From Viola odorata (lineage: Eukaryota; Streptophyta; Magnoliopsida; Malpighiales; Violaceae): a stretch of DNA of 64,000 bases. Both the position numbers and the translations under genes were made by a program. The stretch covers positions 33,016,040 through 33,080,039 of the forward strand of contig OY829546.1 of the NCBI GenBank assembly GCA_963691705.1, written 5' to 3'. Position 1 is the stretch's first letter; each line of letters starts with the position of its first letter. The notes below the pieces were generated by a model. It was not told where the DNA came from, did no database searches, and saw nothing but the letters and a program-made list of their open reading frames with translations. Positions 1 through 10,900 of the stretch are shown here, piece by piece.

Positions 1-277
1 TATCTCGAGTTCTAAAACTTGTTTTCGCACAAAACCTTTTTGAAAACATTTCTTGAGGTATATTGAACATTAATCAAGTGTTAAATTGAATCATACTTAC
101 CCACATTAAGTCCAAGAACACTTGATCTTCACGTTCGCGATTTACCGAATTGTTGCTCATATAAAGTCTTGATCGCAAACTGAAATTACATTTTCAATTA
201 AAATTGAATTAGCAATCTAATTAATTTATGTGTCTTTACATCATCAAAATAGGTTCGAAGTACCCCTTGGGCTAACA
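1..277 (-). repeat. 3' LTR (partial) of the copia element
   Basis: Bases 1-277 match 6569-6845 with one difference (A versus C at 197). The LTR terminus is TGTTAGCCC on the minus strand, at 277. The rest of this LTR is to the left of the window. Confidence 0.95.
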
Positions 278-296
278 ATCTCCCCCTTTTTGATGA
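278..296 (-). other. Polypurine tract of the copia element
   Basis: Read on the minus strand this is A-rich then G-rich (AAAAAGGGGGAGAT) and directly abuts the LTR start TGTTAGCC. That is where plus-strand priming is expected in an LTR retrotransposon. Confidence 0.85.
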
Positions 297-710
297 TGAC
301 AACCACAAATTAATTAAAACACAATAAGCATGTAATTTTAAGTAGAAATGTAAGAGAGTAGAGTTTAAGGAAAAACTCCCCCTATAACTTTGTCATAAAT
401 GCCCCCCCCCTACATAAAACGTTAGTTGCACATAGAGCATGACAAAGATTTAAAATTTTGCTCCCCCTTAAACTTACTTTTCTCCCCATTTTAAAAACTT
501 CTTCCCTTAACTTATTCTCCCCCTTTGTCATTAACAAAAAAGGGTAAATAGTAAGAGAGGTCAATTAAGATCATGTAAGGAGTAATAAAGGAGCAAGCAA
601 AGATCAAATCCAAAAATACTTTTAACAAGTATTAAGATCAAACAATTATCAAATTTCAAGGACAAATGTAATAGACATAAAAAGAATTTAGGAGTACCGA
701 ATGGAGATAT
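297..710 (-). other. Non-coding 3' region of the copia element
   Basis: This stretch lies between the end of the RNase H reading frame and the polypurine tract. It is AT-rich with several C-runs on the plus strand (G-runs on the element's sense strand). I see no credible gene; the only ORF is a 60-codon plus-to-minus shadow. Confidence 0.6.
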
Positions 711-3700
711 TCAAAAAGGATGACAAATACCGATTTCATGTCTTAGCTCCACGAAACGATCCTTTGCAAGAGGCTTAGTAAAAATGTCTGCAAGTTGACT
801 GTTAGTACCAACAAATTCAAGTGAAATATCCCCTTTTGCTAAATGATCACGGATGAAATGGTGTCTCACATCAATATGCTTAGTCCGTGAATGACAAATA
901 GGATTCTTGACTAATTTCAGTGCACTTGTGTTATCACAATAAATAGGAATGTTACTAAACTTTAGATGAAAATCTTCTAAGGTTTGCTTCATCCACAAAA
1001 CTTGTGCTACACAAGAACCACAAGCAATATATTCAGCTTCCGTAGTGGAAGTTGCAACTGAGTTTTGCTTCTTACTTGACTAAGAAACCAAAGCTTGTCC
1101 TAAGAATTGACATGTGCCACTAGTGCTTTTCCTATCTATTCGACAACCTGCAAAATCAGAATCGGAATAGCCAACTAGAGCAATGCTAGTTCCTTTTGGA
1201 TACCAAAGTCCTAGTTTAGATGTGCCTTTCAAATATCTGAAAATTCTTTTCAATGCACTTAAATGGGACTCTTTAGGACAAGATTGATAACGAGCAAATA
1301 GACAAACACTAAACATTATATCCGGTCTACTTGCTGTTAAATATAAAAGACTACCAATCATACCTCGATAAAGAGTAATGCCTACATCTTTACCATCTTC
1401 ATCTTTGTCAAGATTGGTGGTAGGACTTAGGGGAATATGACTCTCCTTGATATTGTCGTATCCATATTTGGTGACGAGATCCTTGACATACTTTGCTTGG
1501 TTGATAAAAATGCCATCTTGAGATTGTCGGATTTGAAGTCCAAGGAAGAATGTCAATTCTCCCATCATGCTCATCTCAAATTCGCTATGCATACATTTTT
1601 CAAAGTCCTTGCACAAAGAAACATTAGTAGCACCAAAGATAATATCATCGACATAAATTTGCACAATTATCATATGTTTACCATCATGTTTAGTGAAGAG
1701 TGTATAGTCAATTTTTCCTATTTTAAAACCATTTTTCAATAAAAATTGACTTAAACGATCATACCAAGCTCTAGGAGCTTGTTTAAGACCATATAAAGCT
1801 TTTTGCAATTTAAACACATGGTTAGGAAATCTATGATCTTCAAAACCGGGAGGTTGTTTAACATACACTTCTTCCATGATGTAACCATTCAAAAATGCAC
1901 TTTTAACATCCATTTGATATAAATTCATATTTTTAAAACATGCAAAAGCTAACAACATGCGAATGGCTTCAAGTCTAGCAACCGGGGAAAATGTTTCATC
2001 AAAATCTATACCTTCTTGTTGGTTGTACCCTTGGGCCACCAATCGAGCTTTGTTCCTAATAACATTTCCCGATTCATCAAGTTTGTTTCTAAAAACCCAC
2101 TTGGTACCAATGATAGTTTGGTTGCTAGGCTTAGGAACTAATTTCCAAACACAATTACGTTCAAATTGATTTAGTTCCTCTTGCATGGCAATCATCCAAA
2201 ATTCATCATGCAAGGCCTCATCAAACTTTTTAGGCTCAAATTGAGATACAAAAGCTTGGTGATCACACATATTTCTAAAAGAAGAACGAGTAGTCATACC
2301 TTTGCCATTTAAATTACCTATAATTTGTTCTTGTGGATGAGCTTTCATCATGATCCATGGTTTGGAATGAGAGGGGCCTTGATCATCTTGGTTGACTACA
2401 TCATTTGCATTCTCAAAGGCCTCTCTCTCCATATCCTTTTCCTCTTGAATTTCTGGATTTTCTAGAGATGGTGTGTTGTCCTTTGGATCATCAAGAATCG
2501 TCGTAGGAGGATAAACTTGAAGACTTCCAAAATCATCATCATTATCACTAGCTATCTTTTTGACACTTTCAAAAGGATTAGTTTCATCAAAAGCAATATG
2601 CATGGATTCTTCTACAACTAGAGTTCTTTTATTATAAACTCTATAAGCTTTGCTAGAAGTAGAGTAACCAAGAAAGATACCTTCATCCGACTTTGCATCA
2701 AATTTTCCCAAATTGTCTTTGATATTCAAAATAAAACATTTACACCCAAAGACTCTAAGATGTGCAATGGTGGGTTTTCTATCATGCCATAATTCATAAC
2801 AAGTCTTGTTTAAAAGAGGACGAATTAAAACACGATTTAAAATGTAGCATGCGGTACTAACGGCTTCGGCCCAAAAATATTTTGGCAAAGAGTGTTCATT
2901 TAAAAGAGTCCTAACCGCTTCTTGCAAAGATCTATTTTTTCTCTCAACTACCCCATTTTGTTGAGGAGTGCGAGGACATGAAAAATTATGATCAATACCA
3001 TTTTCATTGCAAAAATCTTGAAACATGCCATTTTCAAATTCACCACCATGATCACTTCTTATTTTGGAAATTTTGAAACCTTTTTCGATTTGAATTTTAT
3101 AGCAAAGTCTTTTGAAGTTATCACATGCATCATGCTTATGAGACAAAAATAAAACCCATGTAAATCTAGAATAGTCATCCACAATTACAAAACAATACTT
3201 CTTACCACCCAAGCTAGCTGTCCTTATTGGTCCAAAAAGGTCAAGGTGAAGAAGTTGAAGTGGCCTTGAAGTAGACACGGTTTTTATAGACTTGAATGAG
3301 CTCTTGATTTGCTTTCCATATTGACACGCATCACACAAGCCTTTCATTTCAAATTTCAGCTTAGGCAATCCTCGAACTAGCTCCTTCCTAGAAAGCTTTG
3401 CAATATGGTCCATTCCTACATGAACAAGTCTCCTATGCCATATTGAAGAATTATCTACTAAAGCACTTAAACAAGTATGATCATCATTAGAAATATCATT
3501 CAAATCAATCATGTAAATATTTCCTACTCTATTACCAATAAAAACAAGTGATTGTGTGTGTACATTTCTAACTTCACAATGTGTAGAAGTAAAAATAACA
3601 AATAATTCTCTATCACACAATTGACTTATGCTCAAAAGATTGAATTTTAAGCCTTGAACAAACAACACATTTTCAATAGAAGGTGAGTGACCAACTTTAC

Positions 3701-3938
3701 CAATGCCCAAAACCTTGCGTTTTTGGTTATCGCCAAAAGTCACGCCTCCTTTGTCTTTCTTCTCCAAATGGGTGAATTTTGACTTGTCACCCGTCATATG
3801 TCGTGAACACCCGCTATCCAAATACCATTTTGCTTCATTGGGTTTCCGGCATTCCTACAAACACAATTTAGTTAGTTCTAGGAACCCAAACATGTTTGGG
3901 TCCTTCCTCATTTGCACGTGTACCCTTTTGTACCCAAA
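711..3938 (-). pseudogene. Copia pol: protease, integrase, reverse transcriptase, RNase H (broken)
   Basis: The main frame (3821 down to 1080, 913 codons) starts at the protease motif [10 protein letters not shown]. It continues through a gag-pre-integrase zinc region (CDACQYGK), the integrase core ([30 protein letters not shown]) and an RVT_2 reverse transcriptase with YVDDIIFG, and enters RNase H. A TAG at 1080-1082 interrupts the frame; RNase H then continues in the same frame to 711 (TEAEYIAC, CDNTSALKL, HIDVRHHFIRD). A tryptophan is expected at the stop, so TGG to TAG is the simple explanation. Upstream, the Gag-protease linker has stop codons and a frame change near 3830-3945. The protein is normally a Gag-Pol polyprotein that makes and integrates cDNA; this copy cannot encode it intact. 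Confidence 0.93.
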
Positions 3939-3939
3939 T

Positions 3940-5613
3940 TTATTTCCATCCAACAAACCCTCTACGAATGTAGCAAAAATAGGATAAGTGACCAAATTTT
4001 CTGCAATAGCTACATTTATAAATAGGTTTAGCATGTGAAGATTTGTTTTGAACTCTAGATAAACTAGCATGATTGTTAGAAGAATTTGCTTTGACAAAAA
4101 CAGTTTTACCATTATTCATGCTTGTGGAAGAATTAAAACCAATGCCATACATATTACCAAATTTCTTTTGATCATTCATGCATTTATGATGGCTATGACT
4201 ACTTTGCATATATTTGGCTAATGTGTTCTCAAGAGTTTTAATCTTTTCTTCTAAAATTAAAATTTCTTTAGAAGAATTTATACAAAGCTCACATTTGCCA
4301 TTTTCCTCCTTAAGCTTACCACAAGCAATATCAAGCAATTTATTCTTATTAGTCAAGTCTTTGTTTAGCTCTTCTAGCTTACTAATATCATTCTTAAGGA
4401 TTTCTAGTTCCTTAACAAGACTAGTATTTTTCTTAGTGGCATTTTCAAAACGAGTAGCTAGTTCATTAAAAACTTCTTGCAATTCATCATAATAACGTTC
4501 ATCAATAGAAGAATTGCAAGAGCTTACCTCATCATCACTTTGAGCCATAAGGCACAAGTTTGCTACTTCATCTTCGGATGAGGATTCCGAGGGATCACTA
4601 CTTGAAGTTTCATCCTCATCACTCCAAGTGGAGGTTGCTTTAAATGCTCTCCTATGATGCTTCTTTCCATCCTTCTTATTTTTTGAGCTGTGTTTCTCAT
4701 ATCTCTTCTTCTTTTCAAGTCTAGGACATTCACTTCTAATATGTCCTGGTTTGTCACACTCAAAGCACACAACATCATTATTAGATTTGAATTTAGAATG
4801 GTTAGAAGACTCACCTTGATATTTATTCTGCTTGGTTTTCCAATGCTTATGGAGTTTTCTTGTGAAGAAGGCAAGAGACTCATCATCTTCTTCAGCAAGC
4901 TTGCTTGCAAGGGCAATTCTCTTCTTTTCCTTTGTATTTGCCTCTTCTAAGTTATATAAGCCCAACTCATGCTCAAAAGCGGTAAGTGAACTTACAAGTT
5001 GAGTGTATGAAGGCTTCACTTCCTTTTGCTTGATGGTGGTTTTGATTGCTACCCACTTGCTTGGAAGAATGCTTAGAAGTTTTCTCACCATCTCTGAATC
5101 ACTTTGAGTCAATCCGAGATTATCCATGGCACTGCACAAATTTTGCAATCTTGTGCTGAGATCATAGATAGACTCTCCTTGCATCATCTTGAATAATTCA
5201 TATTCAGTTTTGAGCTGGTCCAAACGGAGATCACGAACTTGAGCAGTACCCTCATGCGCCATCTCCAAAGTATCCCAAATTTGCTTTGCTGTTTTGCATG
5301 AGCTGATGCGATTGAACTCACCGAAAGAGATGGAGACTTGAAGTGCATACATGGCTTTAGCTTCCATGGTTTTCCTTGTCTTCTGTGCATTACTCCAACG
5401 CTCAAAGTCAAGAATCCTTGTTGTTCCATCTATTCCGGAAGGTTCAGTTGGAGCCACAAAACCTTTCTCAACACAATCCCACAATTCACAGTTGAGGGAA
5501 GTAAGGAAGGTCTTCATCTTGATCTTCCAATGAAGATAATTGTTGCCATCAAGGTAAGGTGGTTGATTGAATGCTCCTCTATCTTGATTGCTGGAAATGC
5601 CTCCTCTATCCAT
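3940..5613 (-). CDS. Copia Gag polyprotein, 557 codons
   Basis: This is an open frame starting just inside the PBS. Residues about 18-40 (YLDGNNYLHWKIKMKTFL) and the following roughly 200 residues fit the plant copia Gag (DUF4219/UBN2) capsid region. A zinc knuckle CX2CX4HX4C lies at about residues 283-296 (CFECDKPGHIRSEC). A Lys/Glu/Leu-rich coiled coil follows at about 395-475, and a second knuckle (CSYCRKFGHLSYFC) near the end. The stop at 3940 is probably premature, because family-typical sequence (GPKHVWVP) continues in this frame after it. Gag packages element RNA into cytoplasmic particles. Confidence 0.92.
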   Translation of the reverse strand: MDRGGISSNQDRGAFNQPPYLDGNNYLHWKIKMKTFLTSLNCELWDCVEKGFVAPTEPSGIDGTTRILDFERWSNAQKTRKTMEAKAMYALQVSISFGEFNRISSCKTAKQIWDTLEMAHEGTAQVRDLRLDQLKTEYELFKMMQGESIYDLSTRLQNLCSAMDNLGLTQSDSEMVRKLLSILPSKWVAIKTTIKQKEVKPSYTQLVSSLTAFEHELGLYNLEEANTKEKKRIALASKLAEEDDESLAFFTRKLHKHWKTKQNKYQGESSNHSKFKSNNDVVCFECDKPGHIRSECPRLEKKKRYEKHSSKNKKDGKKHHRRAFKATSTWSDEDETSSSDPSESSSEDEVANLCLMAQSDDEVSSCNSSIDERYYDELQEVFNELATRFENATKKNTSLVKELEILKNDISKLEELNKDLTNKNKLLDIACGKLKEENGKCELCINSSKEILILEEKIKTLENTLAKYMQSSHSHHKCMNDQKKFGNMYGIGFNSSTSMNNGKTVFVKANSSNNHASLSRVQNKSSHAKPIYKCSYCRKFGHLSYFCYIRRGFVGWK

Positions 5614-5660
5614 TTGAATCTTTCACTTGAGGTTGCTGAACCTTGTTCCAAGTGACCTTA

Positions 5661-5673
5661 CTCCGCTACCAAT
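5661..5673 (-). other. Primer binding site of the copia element
   Basis: On the minus strand, ATTGGTAGCGGAG directly follows the LTR terminus. It resembles the usual copia PBS (TGGTATCAGAGC, initiator Met tRNA) but differs in the middle. The same variant occurs in the gypsy element at 16346. Confidence 0.75.
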
Positions 5674-6321
5674 TGATAAATCAATAAATGGCCTAGAGGG
5701 GGGGTGAATAGGCTCTTCAAATTTTCTGCACAAGATAAGAGTAGAATAGCAAACACAAGATGTATAGTGGTTCCAATTCACAACTAAATTGTACTCCACT
5801 ACCTAAGAGTCCTCCTCTTAGGATTTTCGAATGCAAACCACTTTGCTATTCACTTGAGCTTTTACGGGTTCAGCTCACAACCTTCCAATTGGTTTTACCG
5901 GGCTCACCAACAACCTTACAAGTAGTTTTCCAAGGCTCAACTACAACCTATGGTTTTTCAAGGGCTCAACCACAAACCTAAGTTCTCTTTCAATGGGATG
6001 AGAACACTACCCTTTACCCAAAAGTGTTAGGTACACTTTTCAAACCTTCACAATTAAATCAATGTAATTGCAACAAACAAATTGGTGTACAAAATAGATA
6101 AGTATATGATTGCAAATCAACACCAATAAATCAACAATGTTACCTCAAGAAGAAAGCCAAAAACACCCAGAATTATATGCAAGAATATTTGAAATCCTTG
6201 AAGAGAAGCTTGCATAAATGAGAATGTTGAATCTTTGGGTATGTAAATCTGATTTTGTGTTTGGAAGTTTGTAAGAGCTTTCTTATGGTTTCTTGTTATG
6301 TTCAAACTCATATGGGATGAC

Positions 6322-6330
6322 TATTTATAG
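6322..6330 (-). promoter_or_regulatory. Likely TATA box of the copia LTR
   Basis: On the minus strand CTATAAATAG lies inside the LTR, upstream of the probable R region. No experimental support is possible here. Confidence 0.6.
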
Positions 6331-6423
6331 GTAGGAAGGTGTAGAAACTCGGACAAGAGGTTATGGGCTAAAAAATAGCCGTTGGAAGTGGAGAAAATAG
6401 CTGTTGCCGCGTCTTCCTGGACT

Positions 6424-6554
6424 CTGGCGGTATGCCGCCAGAAATGAAAAGCCTGGGGCGGTATGCCGCTAGCTTCGCTTCGGAAACAATTAAATTCTCC
6501 GAATCTAGCGGTACGCCGCTAGACACCACTCCTTCCTGGCGGTATGCCGCCAGG
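6424..6554 (-). repeat. Four GC-rich palindromes in the copia LTR
   Basis: Three near-perfect inverted repeats with 7-8 bp arms and a 4-base centre occur at 6424-6441, 6504-6523 and 6535-6554 (for example CTGGCGG-TATG-CCGCCAG). A shorter core (GCGGTATGCCGC) lies at 6458-6469. They stand out sharply from the AT-rich LTR around them. A very similar motif recurs at 60-61.3 kb. Confidence 0.85.
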
Positions 6555-6845
6555 CACTGATCATTCCATATCTCGAGTTCTAAAACTTGTTTTCGCACAA
6601 AACCTTTTTGAAAACATTTCTTGAGGTATATTGAACATTAATCAAGTGTTAAATTGAATCATACTTACCCACATTAAGTCCAAGAACACTTGATCTTCAC
6701 GTTCGCGATTTACCGAATTGTTGCTCATATAAAGTCTTGATCGCAAACTGAAATTACATTTTCACTTAAAATTGAATTAGCAATCTAATTAATTTATGTG
6801 TCTTTACATCATCAAAATAGGTTCGAAGTACCCCTTGGGCTAACA

Positions 6846-7493
6846 AACCAGGCCCCTGTGCCTCAGTTGCCACAACTTCCACCCGCACCTCAACCTTCGA
6901 AGCTCACTGGAGTGCCGATTGAGGAAACTCTCCAAAAGTTCATGATGGCAACCCAGTCCAGCTTGGTAGAGATGCAGAAATAGATCACTCAATTGACACA
7001 GAAACAACCAAACAACCAAGGGAAATTGCCCTCCACCACGGTAGACGACCCGAGGTACAACGTGAGTGTCATCCACATGATGAGTGGAAATGTACCGCCA
7101 GAGAAGGAAGAGAAAAGAATCCAGAATGATACAGGCTTGACCAAGACAGACACTTCAGCAGGAATGGAAAAGGAAGACCCAGTCTTGGCCAAGCTAGATA
7201 AGAAGGTCACAACTCAGGAGGAAGAAATAGAAATTCCACCTCCTTTCCCTCATAGGTCTGCAAAGACTAAAAGGGAGGAAGAGGAAAGGGAATTTATGAA
7301 CATTTTTAAGAGAATTGGTGTGAATATTCCCATGTTGGATTTAATTGCTAAAGTGCCTAGTTATGCTAAGTTACTTAAAGGATTGTGCACTAACAAGAAA
7401 AAACTTGCTGGTGATGAAAGGATTAATCTTAATCATAATGTTTTTGCAGTTTTACAGGCTAAGCTTCCCGAGAAGTGCAAGGTATTTCGTTGA
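6846..7493 (+). pseudogene. Athila Gag/Pol junction fragment
   Basis: One frame runs from the copia boundary to TGA at 7491, with an internal TAG at 6981 where a glutamine is expected. The acidic, proline-rich linker (IEIPPPFPHRSAKTKREEEE) is followed by EFMNIFKRIGVNIPMLDLIA, YAKLLKGLCTNKKKL and NHNVFAVLQAKLPEKC. These are hallmark Athila sequences just before the protease. After about 7490 the reading frame jumps to a different Athila 3' portion, consistent with a deletion. Confidence 0.85.
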
Positions 7494-8421
7494 TCCACAT
7501 ATTTTACACTTGTTTCCAGAGTTGTTGCAGCACGAGGAGTGCGTTCAAAATCAGAGGAAAAACCACAACTTCGGCAGTATTCTTGGCTAAGATATTTTTC
7601 CAGAACCAGACCAAGCAACTCCTTCAGCAACTACCTCTGCTCCAGCTTATACCACTGCCTTCCTTGACCAGCAATGAGATATCAACACCCTCCAGCACCT
7701 CCATGACCTCCACCTCCCAGTTGATTACCCCAGGTTGTTTCTTTCTTTTATTTTTCTTTTATTTTTTTGTTTTCTTTTGAGCTTCTTTTCTTCTTTCTTT
7801 TGAGTCCAACTTTAACTCACATTGAGGACAATGTGTCTTTCAAGTGTGGGGAGAGTTTTTGTGTGTTTCTTGATTGTAAATACATGTTTATGTGTGTTTT
7901 TTGTTTTTAGTTTGATGCATGAATTTTTTTAATTTTTTTATGAGTCTTGGCCAACACAGTAGACCAAGACAGTCTAGCAAGAGTCTTTTGCATGATGATT
8001 TAAAATTTTTTTTTTTTATGATTTTAGTTAGGATTACATGTCTTGTGTGTTTCAAAAATCTAGACTTCACTTGCTCTTGACTCTATGTTTGCCTCTTCAC
8101 CTAGATATGAGAATGTTTCAATCTCCATTGACCCCAAGCCATATTACTAGGGCAAGTAAACCGGGTTAACATACTCAATGCTTGTAAAATACGATTCCTG
8201 GTACTCTTTAAGTATCCTCAATACACATAACCATAAGTTCTGGTGCTTAACACCAGAATCTGCAAAAATTAGGACTGGTCACCGTTATTTTTGCCTTGAA
8301 AAATCTAATGACACAAAACTGCTAGGAATTAAAAAGGATTTGAGCCCTGAATTGTGCTGCATGGTTCCCTGGTATTCTTTCCTCAACAAGTCAGAATGAC
8401 CAGAGAATTGTTTTTTTTTTT
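7494..8421 (+). other. Athila 3' non-coding region, left part
   Basis: After a short decayed coding stretch (7494-7740), a pyrimidine-rich tract leads into the Athila ACATTGAGGACAATGTG signature at about 7829. The rest to the MULE boundary is AT-rich sequence with no credible gene. It ends in a run of eleven T, the MULE target. Confidence 0.55.
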
Positions 8422-10168
8422 GGGTCAATAGTGTTTTGACCCCCTGAACTATCGCGAAAAACAAGACACCTCCCTAAACTAAAAAAATTCAAAAAGAGGT
8501 CCCTGAACTTTTGGTCAATGAAATGCAGGCCCCTACCGTCAGTCAAACTAACTTTCCATTAGTTTTGACTGACTATGGCCAGTTTCTTGCAACCGGCTGA
8601 TTTTTTTTTTTAATTAAGTATAAAAATCAAAATTCATTTACTTCATTTTCAGTTTTTATTTCTTCCTCCTCTGTTTGCTGCAATCTTTTCCTTTCTTTCT
8701 TTTCTTTGTTTTCCAACGCCATAAACCTCTCATCCTCCTTCTCTCATCACCACCACTGCACTTCTCTCCTTTATTTTTTCTTTTTTTTCCTTTTTTCCTT
8801 TCTCTCCTTGATTACTCCGATCTGTTCCTCCTTCTTCTCACATCACCATCAAGATCTAGAAAATTTTCAGATCTGAACATCTTCGGAATCGATCGGTCAG
8901 GATTAAAATTAAGGTTGAGGCTTCGAGATCGATGACCGGATGATCCAGATCTGGGCACTTCCGCATAGATCCAGATCTAATTTTTTCTTCTCCTCCTTCA
9001 GGCATACCAGATCTGAAAACTGATTTCTGGGTTTCGATTTCTTTCCTCAGATGAGTCAAATCTACTTATTCTCTCTTTCTACAATGCCGATGGGTCATTA
9101 AAGCTTCAATCCTTTTCAAATTAAGCATACCCTTTTTTACCTTATCTGCTCCTCTTGGGTTTGTAGGATATGGGTTGTGTTTGTTAATTAATTAAGAAAG
9201 AAAAGATTTTGTTTGGGGCTTTAATTAAGGAAGGATGCGTGTTGAAATGGTTTCTTCTTTTCCTACTTTGGGAATTTTCTGCTTTACTAACTGCAAGTTT
9301 TTGTGTGTACTGTTTTGGATGTTTGAATTGCCAATTTTGGTCATTTGGTTAATTCAAATTTATTTATGATTTTTTTGAGTGAAACCCCAATTGGATTTGT
9401 TGGTTTTGTTCATCAACATTTTGGTTTTTGTATTTTCTAATGAAGAAATAATATTGTTGTTTTATTTTTCTTTTCTTGGGTTTGCAAAGATTTTAATGAT
9501 GATGTCGCATCAGTTGTAGTACATCTTCTCTGCATCATTGACTTTTTTTTAAGGGGTCTTTGAGATTCTCTTTCAAAGTTGTAATTAATATTGCCCGAAT
9601 TTGATTTATAATTGCCAACAAAAATTGTGATGAAAGAAACAGAGGAGGAGGAAGAAGAAGATTGCAGCAAACAGAGGAAGAAATAAAAAAATAAAAATAA
9701 TTTTTATAATTGCTAAATAAATGATGATTTATAATTGCCAAAAAAAATTGTGATGAAAGAAACAGGAGGAGGAAGAAGAAGATTGCAACAATCAGAGGAG
9801 GAAGAAATAAAAAAATAAACATAATTTTTGTAATTACTAAATAAATGATGATTTATAATTGCTAAAAAAAATTGTGATGAAAGAAACAGAGGAGGAAGAA
9901 AAAGATTGCAGCAAACAGAGGAGGAAGAAATAAAAAACTGAAAATGAAGTAAATGAATTCTGATTTTTATACTTAATTTAAAAAAAAAATCATCCGGTTG
10001 CAAGAAACTGGCCATAGTCAGTCAAAACTAACGGAAAGTTAGTTTGACTGACGGTAGGGGCCTACATTTCATTGACCAAAAGTTCAGGGACCTCCTTTTG
10101 AATTTTTTTAGTTCAGGGAGGTGTCTTGTTTTTCGCGATAGTTCAGGGGGTCAAAACACTATTGACCC
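8422..10168. mobile_element. Non-autonomous Mutator-like element (MULE), 1,747 bp
   Basis: The terminal inverted repeats are about 269 bp (8422-8690 and 9900-10168). They start GGGTCAATAGTGTTTTGACC and match closely throughout. The element is flanked by T-runs that can supply the 9-bp target duplication typical of Mutator (T x9 on each side). No transposase is present. The interior has a CT-rich segment resembling a plant gene 5'UTR and first intron (8690-9590), so it may be a Pack-MULE, but no protein can be identified. The inner edge of the right TIR is repeated in tandem. Confidence 0.85.
9590..9960. repeat. Tandem repeat inside the MULE, about 3 copies of about 120 bp
   Basis: Each unit has TTTATAATTGC, then an A-rich stretch with TTGTGATGAAAGAAACAG, then GATTGCA/AACAGAGGAGGAAGAAAT. 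The last copy merges with the right TIR. This suggests that the TIR inner edge was amplified. Confidence 0.8.
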
Positions 10169-10900
10169 TTTTTTTTTAAAAAAAAAACCCAGTGAATTTG
10201 ATGAATCAATTGTCTTGATATTTCTGCCTCAGTAAGCAGTGATATTCATGAACCTATTAGCAATTCACCACTGGTAAGAATAACGGGGTTCATGATAATA
10301 AAAGGAATATAGCAGTTGTCAAAAATAGGAAAGAATAACGAAAAACAATAGATGTTTGTCTTGATTTGCATGATTCTGTCAAGGGGTGCCTAGAATTTTT
10401 GGTTATGTGGATTAGGGATGCTTGGGGCATTGAGTAGACCTTGGTAATAAGGAAGTGGGATATGCAAACTGAAGTGTTTGAATTATCTTAGATAAAAGAG
10501 GTGATATGTTGAGTACAAGTGTTTGTCCTGATTTTTCTGTGTGTTTTATTTTGTTTTGAGTCAGTCATGCTTGGGAGCAAACATTGTTTAAGTGTGGGGA
10601 AAATTGATTGATCATTATTTTCTCATATTTTTACTATCTAAATTCTGATAAATTGGACAGTAAATCTATTGATTTCCATTAGTTTTCCCTACTTTTGTAC
10701 ATAGTTAATAATTAAACAGAGTTAATAATTTAATTAAATTCTAGAAAATTATGCCATGGATTACTAAGGAAACTTGTAAAAAAGTGTAACATACCATGAA
10801 TTTTTTTTTGCCACACATCTTCTGAAGCATTCACAGTGTTTGAACTTGATTGGTAGGTGACTCCAGTATGGTTTAACAAATCTGAAAATTGGCGATGCTT
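10169..10900. other. Athila 3' region, right part, and unassigned AT-rich DNA
   Basis: The T-run after the MULE is followed by Athila-like 3' sequence up to the second GTGTGGGG tract near 10600. Possible LTR sequence begins at about 10607 (TGATTGATCATT) but has no partner in the window. I see no gene up to 10900. Confidence 0.45.

Larger units (their letters stand above)
1..6845 (-). mobile_element. Ty1/copia LTR retrotransposon, left end cut by window
   Basis: The element reads right to left: LTR (5674-6845), PBS, gag, protease-integrase-RT-RNase H, polypurine tract, then a second LTR of which only 277 bases are in the window. This domain order (integrase before RT) defines Ty1/copia. The zinc-knuckle, coiled-coil-rich Gag resembles the SIRE/Maximus group, but that lineage call is inference. 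The two LTRs agree at 276 of 277 comparable positions (position 197 is the exception), so insertion was recent. It lies inside an Athila gag remnant that resumes at 6846. The target duplication cannot be checked because the left flank is outside the window. Confidence 0.95.
5674..6845 (-). repeat. 5' LTR of the copia element, 1,172 bp
   Basis: The boundaries are TG...CA on the minus strand: TGTTAGCCC at 6845 and the CA next to the PBS at 5674. It contains a TATA-like box at 6322-6330 and an array of GC-rich palindromes at 6424-6554 on the U3 side. The distal 277 bases are duplicated at 1-277. Confidence 0.93.
6846..10620 (+). mobile_element. Athila-type Ty3/gypsy remnant, internally deleted and split by a MULE
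   Basis: The left part (6846-7493) carries the Athila Gag-Pol junction. The right part has the typical Athila 3' signature, a repeated short statement around ACATTGAGGACAATGTG followed by AAGTGTGGGG (7829-7852), and again near 10580-10606 (TTTAAGTGTGGGGAAAA), a likely polypurine tract. No protease, RT or integrase is present, so most of pol has been lost. The MULE at 8422-10168 is inserted in the remaining 3' region. The right boundary is uncertain because no second LTR copy is visible. Confidence 0.75.
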
